From Geothrix sp. (GTDB lineage: Bacteria; Acidobacteriota; Holophagae; Holophagales; Holophagaceae): DNA of 64,000 bases. A program made the translations under genes and the position numbers. The DNA is taken from contig NZ_JAHRYQ010000001.1 in the NCBI RefSeq assembly GCF_020622065.1, positions 558,001 to 622,000 of the forward strand. Reading direction: 5' to 3'. Within the stretch, counting starts at the first letter, position 1. Each line of letters starts with the position of its first letter. Under the pieces are notes generated by a model. It saw only the letters and a program-made list of their open reading frames with translations. It was not told the origin of the DNA and ran no database searches. Below are positions 27,103-34,778 of the stretch, piece by piece.

Positions 27103-28061
27103 TAGGGCACCTGCTCTCCGTGGGGGTGGGACAGCAGGTAGAGCACGGCCATGCGGACGGGCACACCGTTGGTCACCTGGTCGAGGATCAGGTTCCGGGG
27201 GCCGTCGGCCACCTCGCTGGTGATCTCCAGGCCGCGGTTGATGGGCCCGGGGTGCAGGACGACCACATCCTTCTTCGCGCGCTGCATGCGGGCCGGATTG
27301 AGCTGGAAGAAGCGGCTGTACTCGCCCTGGCCGGGGATGTAGGCGCCGGTGCCGCGCTCGAACTGCGCGCGCAGCATCATGATGGCGTCCTGCTTGGGGA
27401 TCACCGCGTCGAAGTCGTGGCTGATGTCGATGGAGGGCCAGGTGGCCTTCATCTCCTGAGGCACCAGGGTGGGGGGACCAACGAGGGTGACCTTGGCGCC
27501 CATGCGGGTGAGCAGCCAGAGGTTTGAGCGCACGACCCGGCTGTTGCGGATGTCGCCCACGATGGCCACCCGCAGGCCCTCGAGCTTGCCGAAGTGCTTG
27601 CGCAGGGTGTAGGCATCCAGCAGGGCCTGGGTGGGGTGCTCGTGGGCGCCATCGCCGGCGTTCACGATGCTGGCCTTCATGTGCCGGGCCAGGAGCGCAT
27701 GGGCCCCGGGGGCGCTGTGGCGCATGACGATGAGGTCCGGGTGCATGGCCTCCAGGTTCATGGCCGTGTCGATGAGGGTCTCGCCCTTGTTGAGGCTGCT
27801 GGTGTCGGCGTCGAAGTTGATGATTTCGGCCGAGAGGCGCTTCTCGGCGATCTCGAAGCTGTTGCGGGTGCGGGTGCTGTTCTCGAAGAAGAGGTTCACC
27901 ACCAGCTTCTTGCGCAGGGCCGGGACGATCTTGATGCTGGGGCGCTCACAGACCTCCTCGAAGGCCCGGGCTTGGTCCAGCAGGGCCGTGATGTCCTGGG
28001 GGCTGAGGGGTTCGATGCCGAGCAAGTGCTTGTGGGGGAAGACATAGCGTTCCGCGGTCAT
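27102..28061 (-). CDS. pyrB: Aspartate carbamoyltransferase catalytic chain
   Basis: This 319-residue enzyme makes N-carbamoyl-L-aspartate from carbamoyl phosphate and aspartate in de novo pyrimidine synthesis. It carries FFENSTRTRNSFE (carbamoyl-phosphate loop), DGAHEHPTQALLDAYT, the GDIRNSRVVRSN domain of the aspartate-binding half, and VVLHPGPINRGLEI. No pyrI regulatory chain is adjacent, and none is encoded in the window. It starts at ATG 28061, sharing the A of the pyrR stop. The pyrR-pyrB order suggests pyrimidine control at the leader. Confidence 0.98.
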   Translation of the reverse strand: MTAERYVFPHKHLLGIEPLSPQDITALLDQARAFEEVCERPSIKIVPALRKKLVVNLFFENSTRTRNSFEIAEKRLSAEIINFDADTSSLNKGETLIDTAMNLEAMHPDLIVMRHSAPGAHALLARHMKASIVNAGDGAHEHPTQALLDAYTLRKHFGKLEGLRVAIVGDIRNSRVVRSNLWLLTRMGAKVTLVGPPTLVPQEMKATWPSIDISHDFDAVIPKQDAIMMLRAQFERGTGAYIPGQGEYSRFFQLNPARMQRAKKDVVVLHPGPINRGLEITSEVADGPRNLILDQVTNGVPVRMAVLYLLSHPHGEQVP

Positions 28062-28603
28062 CAGCAGGCCTCCACGGTGACGCTGTCTTCGCCATCGATT
28101 TCCTTGAGCTTCACCGCCACGCGGTGGCCAGGGGGGATCTCCACCCGGAGCCCGGCCAGATCTGCCTGGATGGGCAGTTCCCGGCCGCTGCGGTCCGCCA
28201 GGACCAGGAGCATGACGCGGTGGGGTCGTCCGTGATCCAACAGGGCGTCCAGGGCGGCCCGGACGGTGCGGCCCGTGTAGAGGACATCGTCGACCAGCAC
28301 GACGGTGCGTTCCTTCAGCGTGAAGGGGATTTCCGTGGGGCGGACGATGGGGCTGCCCACCATTTCGGTGAGGTCGTCCCGGTAGAGGGTGATGTCCAGG
28401 GAGCCCACGGGCACCTGGGCCCCGGTGGCGGCCCGGAGGAGGATGGCCAGGCGCTCGGCCAGGGGCAGGCCCCGGGACCGGATGCCGAGGAGGACCACCT
28501 CCTCCTCAGGCTGGAGGCGGGCCATCAGATCGACGGCGAGGCGCTTGAGGGCGGCGTCCATCTGGCCAGGGTCCATGGGGCAGGGGCCTTGGGCTTCGGG
28601 CAT
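28061..28603 (-). CDS. pyrR: Pyrimidine operon regulator/uracil phosphoribosyltransferase PyrR
   Basis: This 180-residue PRTase-fold protein has the PRPP-binding loop TVVLVDDVLYTGRTVRAA and the GIRSRGLPLAERLA motif. PyrR binds UMP/UTP and pyr leader RNA, and has some uracil phosphoribosyltransferase activity. The start ATG at 28603 has an exact GGAGG four bases upstream; a longer frame to 28648 lacks this. It heads the pyrR-pyrB set. A GC-rich hairpin lies just upstream of its ribosome site. Antitermination, as in Bacillus, is known for the family but not shown for this leader. Confidence 0.93.
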   Translation of the reverse strand: MPEAQGPCPMDPGQMDAALKRLAVDLMARLQPEEEVVLLGIRSRGLPLAERLAILLRAATGAQVPVGSLDITLYRDDLTEMVGSPIVRPTEIPFTLKERTVVLVDDVLYTGRTVRAALDALLDHGRPHRVMLLVLADRSGRELPIQADLAGLRVEIPPGHRVAVKLKEIDGEDSVTVEAC

Positions 28604-28617
28604 GGAACCTCCGGGGT

Positions 28618-28634
28618 GCGCCCCCGCGGGGCGC
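28618..28634 (-). promoter_or_regulatory. Hairpin in the pyrR leader
   Basis: The sequence GCGCCCCCGCGGGGCGC forms a 7-base stem with a 3-base loop and ends about five bases before the pyrR Shine-Dalgarno. It could be a control element, or just a chance GC-rich palindrome. Confidence 0.3.
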
Positions 28635-28640
28635 GCGCAC

Positions 28641-28652
28641 GGATTCAAGTCT
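28641..28652. repeat. Direct repeat GGATTCAAGTC, copy 1
   Basis: An 11-base sequence GGATTCAAGTC occurs here and again at 28701-28711, 60 bases apart, in the divergent gap between pyrR and the PilZ gene. It may be a pair of regulator sites; no palindrome is seen. Confidence 0.4.
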
Positions 28653-28700
28653 AGCCGAGCCCGGCCTTAAGACGGAGGATGAGGCAGGCCGGCTTTTGCA

Positions 28701-28711
28701 GGATTCAAGTC
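28701..28711. repeat. Direct repeat GGATTCAAGTC, copy 2
   Basis: This is the second copy of the 11-base motif, about 39 bases before the PilZ gene start. The two copies are identical over 11 bases, and the flanks differ. Confidence 0.4.
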
Positions 28712-28749
28712 GGGCTCCCCCCGCTCCGATGCCCCATCTGAGGACGCCC

Positions 28750-29145
28750 ATGAGCCAGGAAAGGCGACATTACCAAAGGATTCCCATGGAAGCCGCCCTG
28801 AGCTTCCAGGAGCTCAGCTTCCACAAGGGCGAAACCCCCGCCGTCAGCAGCTACCGGGATGTCTCCATCGGGGGGCTCTTGGTTGACTCCCCCCGGGCCT
28901 ACCCCCTGGGAACCCTCCTCAAGCTGGAGATCCGTGTGCCCGGCTGGGGCCGGTTCCAGAACCACTTCGGTCCCGCCCAGGAGGCCGATGTCCGCCCCCT
29001 GGTCGCCCTGGGCACCGTGGTCCGCGTCGAACAGTTGGACGAAGGAGGCTACGAACTGGGCGTCAAGTTCCAGAATGTGTACCCGGATGACCTCGAAGCG
29101 CTCATGAAGTTCGTGGCGGCCTCCGCCCCCCCGTCCCCCCTCTGA
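28750..29145 (+). CDS. PilZ-domain protein (c-di-GMP binding), head of chemosensory operon
   Basis: This 131-residue PilZ protein has RRHYQRIP, the RxxxR loop near residue 5, and YRDVSIGGLLVDSP, the D/NxSxxG motif; both are needed for c-di-GMP binding. The start ATG at 28750 has GAGGA five bases upstream; longer frames lack this. It is 30 bases before cheY on the same strand. I infer that second-messenger control meets the CheA pathway here, either through surface motility or through pili. There is no partner protein to show it. Confidence 0.85.
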   Translation: MSQERRHYQRIPMEAALSFQELSFHKGETPAVSSYRDVSIGGLLVDSPRAYPLGTLLKLEIRVPGWGRFQNHFGPAQEADVRPLVALGTVVRVEQLDEGGYELGVKFQNVYPDDLEALMKFVAASAPPSPL

Positions 29146-29175
29146 CCCTGATTTCCCACCCTTTAGGAGGCCCCC

Positions 29176-29532
29176 GTGAAGATCCTCATCGTGGACGATT
29201 CCTCGACGATGCGGCGCATCATCATCAACACCCTGTCCCGCATCGGCTACACCGATGTGGTGGAAGGTGAAAACGGCAAGTCCGGGCTGGAAAAGCTCGG
29301 CCAGGGCGGTGTGGAGATGATCATCACCGACTGGAACATGCCGGAGATGGATGGCCTCGAGTTCGTGAAGACCGTGCGTGGCCAGAATCCGGCCATTCCG
29401 ATCCTCATGGTGACCACCAACGCCGCCAAGGAGGACATCGTGGAGGCCCTCCAGGCCGGCGTGAACAACTACGTGGTGAAGCCGTTCACCCCGGAGACCC
29501 TCAAGGAAAAGATCGAATCCCTCCTGGGGTAG
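29176..29532 (+). CDS. CheY-like single-domain response regulator
   Basis: This 118-residue receiver domain has no output domain. D7-D8, the phospho-acceptor D52 (IITDWNMPEMDG), the T in VTTNAAKED and K in YVVKPFTPET are all in place. It is most like the chemotaxis CheY group that takes phosphate from CheA and acts on a motor switch or other target. GTG at 29176 follows AGGAGG. The next gene is a CheZ-like phosphatase, which would act on this protein. Confidence 0.95.
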   Translation: MKILIVDDSSTMRRIIINTLSRIGYTDVVEGENGKSGLEKLGQGGVEMIITDWNMPEMDGLEFVKTVRGQNPAIPILMVTTNAAKEDIVEALQAGVNNYVVKPFTPETLKEKIESLLG

Positions 29533-29543
29533 GGAGCAGCCTT

Positions 29544-30155
29544 ATGGACCAGTCAGAGATCGACGCCCTCCTCGCCGGAGGCGGCAAGCCTTCCAAAAAA
29601 GCCAAGGCCGCGGCGAAAGCTCCGGCCGAACCTCCTGTGGCGGCTGCGGCACCGGCCCCTGCACCGGCCACGCCTTCCTCCGAACCCCACAAGGATGGCG
29701 CCGGCCATGTGATCTCCGAGTTGGACACGGTCACGGCCGTGACCGAGCGGGAGTCCAACAAGGTCATGGACCAGCTGGATCAGATCAGCCGCCTGGTGTC
29801 CCGGCAGCAGCAGCTGATCACCGACATGATGCGCCACGAGGGCGCCCAGACCCCGGGCGTGCAGAAGGCCATCCACGAGGTCATGAGCGCGGGCAAGGAG
29901 ATCCAGGACAAGGTCTTCGAGGCCATGGACCTGATGCAGTTCCAGGACATCACCCGGCAGAAGCTGGAGCGCATCGTCCACCACCTGCGCCAGATCCACG
30001 ACTACATCGTGGACCTGCTGGGCACGGGTCTGAAGAGCGACGCCGAACGGCCCTCCATCAGCCACACCATCGCCCAGACCGGCACCACGCCCGATGAGAA
30101 CAAGGCCCACGCGGATTCCGTGGTGGAGGCCTTCAAGCAGCAGAAGAAGGGGTAA
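29544..30155 (+). CDS. CheZ-like CheY-P phosphatase with FliM-like N-terminal peptide
   Basis: This 203-residue protein has a C-terminal helical core (about 60-160) holding the CheZ catalytic motif FQDITRQKLERIV, with D135 and Q139 at the spacing of the E. coli CheZ Asp/Gln pair. The N-terminus, MDQSEIDALLAGG, matches the EIDALL peptide of FliM that docks CheY-P. Between lies an Ala/Pro-rich linker (residues 13-50). No CheZ C-terminal CheY-binding tail is obvious. The FliM-like peptide could instead recruit CheY-P. It follows cheY by 11 bases. Phosphatase activity is inferred. Confidence 0.8.
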   Translation: MDQSEIDALLAGGGKPSKKAKAAAKAPAEPPVAAAAPAPAPATPSSEPHKDGAGHVISELDTVTAVTERESNKVMDQLDQISRLVSRQQQLITDMMRHEGAQTPGVQKAIHEVMSAGKEIQDKVFEAMDLMQFQDITRQKLERIVHHLRQIHDYIVDLLGTGLKSDAERPSISHTIAQTGTTPDENKAHADSVVEAFKQQKKG

Positions 30156-30158
30156 GTC

Positions 30159-31691
30159 ATGGCCGCCGAGACCACCCAGGCCCTTCTCGCCAGCGAACTG
30201 GTCCCATCGGGCCAGCTGGTGACCTTCACCCTGGATGGGGTGGAGTTCGGTCTGGACATCGACCGGGTCCAGGAGATCACCCACCGTTCCGATGTGACCC
30301 CGGTGCCCGGCAGCCCCAGCTTCATCCTGGGCGTCATCAACCTCCGGGGCCTCATCATCCCGGTCATCGACAGCCGGATCCGCTTCCACCTGGCGTCCCA
30401 GGAACCGACCCCCAAGACCCGCATCATCGTGCTGCGCCTGGCCAGCGGGCCCACGGGCCTGCAGGTGGATTCCGTGGCCGAGGTGGTGAGGCTGGAGGAT
30501 CACACGATCCGCGAGACCCCGCCCCTGGTCGCGGGCATCCGGTCCGAGTATCTGGCGGGCATGGTCACGGTGGGGAGCCGCCTGATCACCCTGATCCACC
30601 TGGAGAAGCTGCTGGACAGCTCCGAGCTCAGCCGCCGGACGGAGCTCGAGGATCTGGGCATGGCCGGGGCCCTGGCCATCGGCTCCGAGGACTTCGAGGA
30701 AGAGGCCGAAGCCGACGGTCGGCCCTTCGTAACCTTCCGCCTCGGCGTCGAATCCTTCGGCATCGCCCTCCAGCAGGTGGAGGAGATCGTCGAACTGCCC
30801 GCGGTCACCAAGGTCCCGGATGCGCCGGACTATGTCCTCGGGGTCATCTGCCTCCGGGATCAGGTCATGCCGCTGATCGACCTGTCCGAGATCCTGTCCA
30901 TCCAGCAGGGGGACACCGAGCGCAAGCGCGACATGGTGGTGCTGCTTTCCTTCGGCTCCGCCCGGATCGGCGTGGTGGTGGACGAGATCCAGGAGATCCT
31001 CCGCGTGCAGGACGGCCAGACGCTGCCGCCGCCCCAGACCCTGTCCGAGGCCGAGCGGGAGCACCTGGAAGGCATCCTGCTGCTGCCGGGGCGCATGGTG
31101 AGCCTCATCAATGTCCTGAAGATCATCACGGGCGACGATCAGGAGAAGATCGCGGCCATGGGTCAGGGCCTCGGCCTCACCGACGCACGCGTCCAGGAAT
31201 CGATTCCCAGCCTCGAGCTGGTGGTGTTCCGCCTCGGCCCCGAAAACTACGGCCTGCGACTGCATGAGGTCCGCGAAATCATCATGGTGGGCCAAGTCAC
31301 CCCCGTGCCCCGGGCCCCCCAGTTCGTGGATGGCGTGCTGAACCTCCGGGGCGAGGTGATGCCCGTGGTGGATCTCCGCACGCGGTTCGGCCTGGAGCGC
31401 GTGGAGGCCACTTCCATCTCCCGGATCCTCATCACCAGCATCGGCGGGGTATTCACGGGCCTGGTGGTGGACGCGGTGGATGAAGTGCGGCCGGTGGAGC
31501 TGCACCGCTTCGGACCCCCGCCCTCCGTCACGGCCGTGGGCGCCAACCGCTACATCGAAAAGGTGGCGCGGCTCGACAACGGCATGATCTTCCTGCTCGA
31601 GCTGCAGCAGCTTCTGACGGACGCCGAGACCGAACAGCTCCAGGGACTCCAGGGGCGCCGGACCACGGCCAACAAGATGGGTGAGCCATGA
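30159..31691 (+). CDS. Protein with three tandem CheW domains
   Basis: This 510-residue protein carries three CheW-type domains at about 18-150, 190-325 and 345-480. Each has the core LGVINLRG / LGVICLRD / DGVLNLRG with the following VIPVID-like strand. CheW couples chemoreceptors to CheA; three in one chain would allow a scaffold that joins several receptors or kinases. There is no receiver or methylation domain. It starts three bases after the CheZ-like gene, and its stop overlaps cheA (ATGA). Confidence 0.92.
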   Translation: MAAETTQALLASELVPSGQLVTFTLDGVEFGLDIDRVQEITHRSDVTPVPGSPSFILGVINLRGLIIPVIDSRIRFHLASQEPTPKTRIIVLRLASGPTGLQVDSVAEVVRLEDHTIRETPPLVAGIRSEYLAGMVTVGSRLITLIHLEKLLDSSELSRRTELEDLGMAGALAIGSEDFEEEAEADGRPFVTFRLGVESFGIALQQVEEIVELPAVTKVPDAPDYVLGVICLRDQVMPLIDLSEILSIQQGDTERKRDMVVLLSFGSARIGVVVDEIQEILRVQDGQTLPPPQTLSEAEREHLEGILLLPGRMVSLINVLKIITGDDQEKIAAMGQGLGLTDARVQESIPSLELVVFRLGPENYGLRLHEVREIIMVGQVTPVPRAPQFVDGVLNLRGEVMPVVDLRTRFGLERVEATSISRILITSIGGVFTGLVVDAVDEVRPVELHRFGPPPSVTAVGANRYIEKVARLDNGMIFLLELQQLLTDAETEQLQGLQGRRTTANKMGEP

Positions 31692-33778
31692 GCGACTTCG
31701 CCCTCGACGATCCCAGCTTCTACGAGGATTTCCTCGTCGAGGCCCAGGAGCACTTCGAGCAGATCGAGACCAACTTCCTCGCCCTCGAGGAAGCCCCGGG
31801 CGACCTGGACCTGCTGAATGCCATCTTCCGCAGCGTGCACACCATCAAGGGCGCCGCCGGCTTCCTGGGCCTGCAGAAGGTCCAGGCCCTGGCCCATGTC
31901 GGCGAGAGCGTGCTGGACGACCTCCGCAAGTCCCGCATGGAGCTCAACGAGCGCGTGATGGAGCTGCTCTTCGAGACCGTGGACATGCTCAAGGTCCTGG
32001 TGGACGATGTCCGCATCCAGGTCCGGAAACAGGGCGAGCCCGAGGACCCCGATCCCAGCGAGCTCATCCGCAGCCTGGAAGTCATCCGCAAGGGCGGTGC
32101 TGCCGCGGCGGCCGTACCCCAGGCGGCGGCCCAGGGGAACCTGCATCTGCCCGCACTCCTGCAGGGGTTGGACGAGGTCGGGCGCAAGGCCGGCGAGGCC
32201 GCCCTGGCCGAAGGCAAGTCGGTGGTGGGCATCCACGCGGAACTGGACTCCGCCATCTACGGCACGGCCTTCAATCCCCTCTCCCTCTTCCAGATGGTGG
32301 AGCTGGTGGGCCGGCTGCTGTACCGGCAGATGATCCCCCGGGAGCCCCTGGTGGATCTCGACAGCTTCGAGCCCCGGAACTTCCACCTGGACCTGGTCAT
32401 GGTCATCGAGGCGAGCGAACCCCTCGAGGAGATCCGCAAGGTCTTCGGGGCGGTGACCCATGCGGTGGTCACCATCCTTCCCCTGGAGCTGGGGGGCTCG
32501 GCCGAGGCCGCCGCCCCTGCCGCGGAGGATCGCCGCAAGACGGGCCGCCGCGCCGCGGACGACAAGGGCGCCTCCGACACCATCCGTGTGAGCCAGGCCA
32601 AGCTCGAGCACTTCATGAACATCGTGGCCGAGCTGATCATCAGCAAGACCATGATCAGCCACCTGGTGGAGCGCCTGGTGCCCCAGGTCAACGGCCATCC
32701 GGCCGCGGGCGTGGCCAAGGAACTGGCCCATGCCTCCGTCTACCTCGATCATGTGAGCAAGGAGATCCAGGCTTCCGTGCTGGGCATCCGCATGGTGCCG
32801 GTGAAGACCATCTTCTCCAAGTTCCCCCGCATGCTCCGGGATCTGGCCAAGGCCAGCGGCAAGAAGATCGACCTGCACATGACCGGTGAGGATACCGAGA
32901 TCGACAAGAGCATCATCGAGGAGCTGGGCGATCCGATGATCCATCTCATCCGCAACAGCGCGGACCATGGCATCGAATCCCCGGAAGTCCGCGTGAAGTC
33001 CGGCAAGTCCGAGGTCGGCACGGTGATCCTGCGCGCCCGCCACGAGGGCGACAGCGTGGTGGTGGAGATCGAGGACGACGGCAAGGGCATCGATCCGGCC
33101 GTCATCCGCGCCAAGGCCGTGGAGAAGGGCCTGCTCAGCCAGGATCGGGCCGACGCCATGGCCGACGACGAGGTGATCGAGCTGATCTTCGCCCCCGGCT
33201 TCAGCACGGCCGCCAAGGTGACCGACATCTCGGGCCGGGGCGTGGGCATGGATGTGGTGCGCTCCAATGTCCGCAAGCTCAACGGCCGCGTTGGCGTCCG
33301 TTCCACCGTGGGCAAGGGCTCGATCTTCACCATCAAGCTGCCGCTCACCCTCGCCATCATCGACGCCCTGCTGGTGAAGAGCGGTGGCCAGGTCTTCGCC
33401 ATCCCCGGCACGGCCGTGGAGGAGACCCTGATCGTTCCTCCCGAGAGCCTTTCCCACCTCACCAGCCGTCAGGCCATCAACCTGCGCGGCGAGGTGCTGG
33501 GCGTCTCCCGGCTCCGGACCCTGCTCCGCTCGACGACGGCCGCCGATGCCGCGGATGAGGATGGCCTCTCCGTGGTGGTGATCGCTTCCGCGGGGCGCCG
33601 CATGGGCATCATCGTGGATGCCTTCGTGCGCCGCCAGGAAGTCGTCATCAAGCCGCTGGCGCCGTACCTCGCCAGCCTGCCGGGCATCAGCGGCGCGTCC
33701 ATCATGGGCGATGGCGGCGTCGTGCTGATCCTCGACCCTGCTGAACTCCTGCAGCTCGCCGTCCAGGAGGCCGTGTGA
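31688..33778 (+). CDS. cheA: Chemotaxis histidine kinase CheA
   Basis: This 696-residue kinase has an N-terminal Hpt domain with H51 in FRSVHTIKGAAGFLG. A poorly conserved stretch of about 160 residues (130-290) replaces or modifies the usual P2. A dimerisation helix pair (ASDTIRVSQAKLEHFMNIV) follows. The ATPase domain holds HLIRNSADHGIE (N box), EDDGKGIDP (G1) and DISGRGVGMDVV (G2), and a C-terminal CheW-like domain closes the protein. It overlaps the triple-CheW gene by ATGA and the CheW-CheZ gene by GTGA, so all are coupled. The receptors that feed it are not encoded in this cluster. Confidence 0.96.
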   Translation: MSDFALDDPSFYEDFLVEAQEHFEQIETNFLALEEAPGDLDLLNAIFRSVHTIKGAAGFLGLQKVQALAHVGESVLDDLRKSRMELNERVMELLFETVDMLKVLVDDVRIQVRKQGEPEDPDPSELIRSLEVIRKGGAAAAAVPQAAAQGNLHLPALLQGLDEVGRKAGEAALAEGKSVVGIHAELDSAIYGTAFNPLSLFQMVELVGRLLYRQMIPREPLVDLDSFEPRNFHLDLVMVIEASEPLEEIRKVFGAVTHAVVTILPLELGGSAEAAAPAAEDRRKTGRRAADDKGASDTIRVSQAKLEHFMNIVAELIISKTMISHLVERLVPQVNGHPAAGVAKELAHASVYLDHVSKEIQASVLGIRMVPVKTIFSKFPRMLRDLAKASGKKIDLHMTGEDTEIDKSIIEELGDPMIHLIRNSADHGIESPEVRVKSGKSEVGTVILRARHEGDSVVVEIEDDGKGIDPAVIRAKAVEKGLLSQDRADAMADDEVIELIFAPGFSTAAKVTDISGRGVGMDVVRSNVRKLNGRVGVRSTVGKGSIFTIKLPLTLAIIDALLVKSGGQVFAIPGTAVEETLIVPPESLSHLTSRQAINLRGEVLGVSRLRTLLRSTTAADAADEDGLSVVVIASAGRRMGIIVDAFVRRQEVVIKPLAPYLASLPGISGASIMGDGGVVLILDPAELLQLAVQEAV

Positions 33779-34713
33779 ACCTGGGCGCCGCCCCTTCGCC
33801 CCCCGAGGCGCGGGCCCACGCCGAGGGCCACGAGACCGCCCAACAGCGGTTCATGACCTTCTTCCTGAATGACCGGGCCTACGGCCTGCCGCTGAACCAT
33901 GTGGCGGAGATCTGCCCCTTCCGGGAGCTGAACAAGCTGCCCCACATGCCCCGGTCCGTGGAAGGCATCCTCGACCTGCGAGGCCGGGTGGTGCCGGTGG
34001 TCAACCTGCGCCTGCGCATGTCCCTCCCGCGTCTGGACGCCTCCAAGGTCGGCACCATCCTCGTGCTGGACCTGGAAGGCCAGCCCACCGGCCTGCTGGT
34101 GGATGCCGTGGATGCGGTCGTGAGCGTGCCTGCGGAGGATCTGGTCCCGGCCAGTCCGCTGCTGGCTGGCCTTGATGGCGCCTGGGTGTCGGGCTTCATC
34201 GTCCAGGGCGAGCGGGTCGTGACCCTGCTGGACGCGGCCCTGGTGGCCGCCCAGGGAACCGTCCGTGGCCAGGGCCGGCAGGGCCTGGCCACTCGGAACC
34301 TGGAGGAGCGGCTGGACGAGGATCTTCGCCGGCTCATCGCCTTGGCCCCCTCCAAGGAGCAGGGCGAACATCGCGTGCTGCCCCAGATCGAGTCCTCGGT
34401 CTCCTATACCGAGCAGGAGATGGCCAAGGTCCTGGATCGCGTGGAGGCCATGCTGGCGGGCGCGGACAAGGTCTTCCAGGGTCTCGCCTACCTCAAGCAG
34501 GAGGCGGGCATCGGCAAGCTGAAGGGCCACGAGCAGACCATCGCCGACCTGGAGCGGACCAACCAGGATCTTCAAGATGCGGTCTTCACCCTCATCCAGC
34601 AGGTCCAGTTCCAGGACATCGCCCGCCAGAAGCTGGAGCGGGTCATGGCGCACCTGAAGGGCATGCAAGTGGCGATCTCGGGGAAGTTCCGCTCCGACCG
34701 GAAGGACAAGTAG
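33775..34713 (+). CDS. CheW-CheZ fusion protein
   Basis: This 312-residue protein has an N-terminal CheW domain (about 25-160; [20 protein letters not shown]). A long helical segment follows, ending in a CheZ-type catalytic motif [18 protein letters not shown] with D281 and Q285. A CheY-P phosphatase tied to CheW would be tethered to the receptor/CheA array. This makes it the second CheZ-like protein of the operon. GTG at 33775 lies in GTGA overlap with the cheA stop, preceded by AGGAGG. The helical region between about 200 and 275 fits the CheZ four-helix core. Confidence 0.82.
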   Translation: MNLGAAPSPPEARAHAEGHETAQQRFMTFFLNDRAYGLPLNHVAEICPFRELNKLPHMPRSVEGILDLRGRVVPVVNLRLRMSLPRLDASKVGTILVLDLEGQPTGLLVDAVDAVVSVPAEDLVPASPLLAGLDGAWVSGFIVQGERVVTLLDAALVAAQGTVRGQGRQGLATRNLEERLDEDLRRLIALAPSKEQGEHRVLPQIESSVSYTEQEMAKVLDRVEAMLAGADKVFQGLAYLKQEAGIGKLKGHEQTIADLERTNQDLQDAVFTLIQQVQFQDIARQKLERVMAHLKGMQVAISGKFRSDRKDK

Positions 34714-34778
34714 CCTCTCCAGCCCTGGAGCCGCTGCCCATCCCCGGGCACAATAGGGTTTTAGGCTCAGGAGCCCCC

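Noticed and set aside
34717-34730. Hairpin CTCCAG CC CTGGAG after the CheW-CheZ gene as a terminator
   Set aside because: The loop is only two bases, the stem is six and no T run follows, so it is not convincing.
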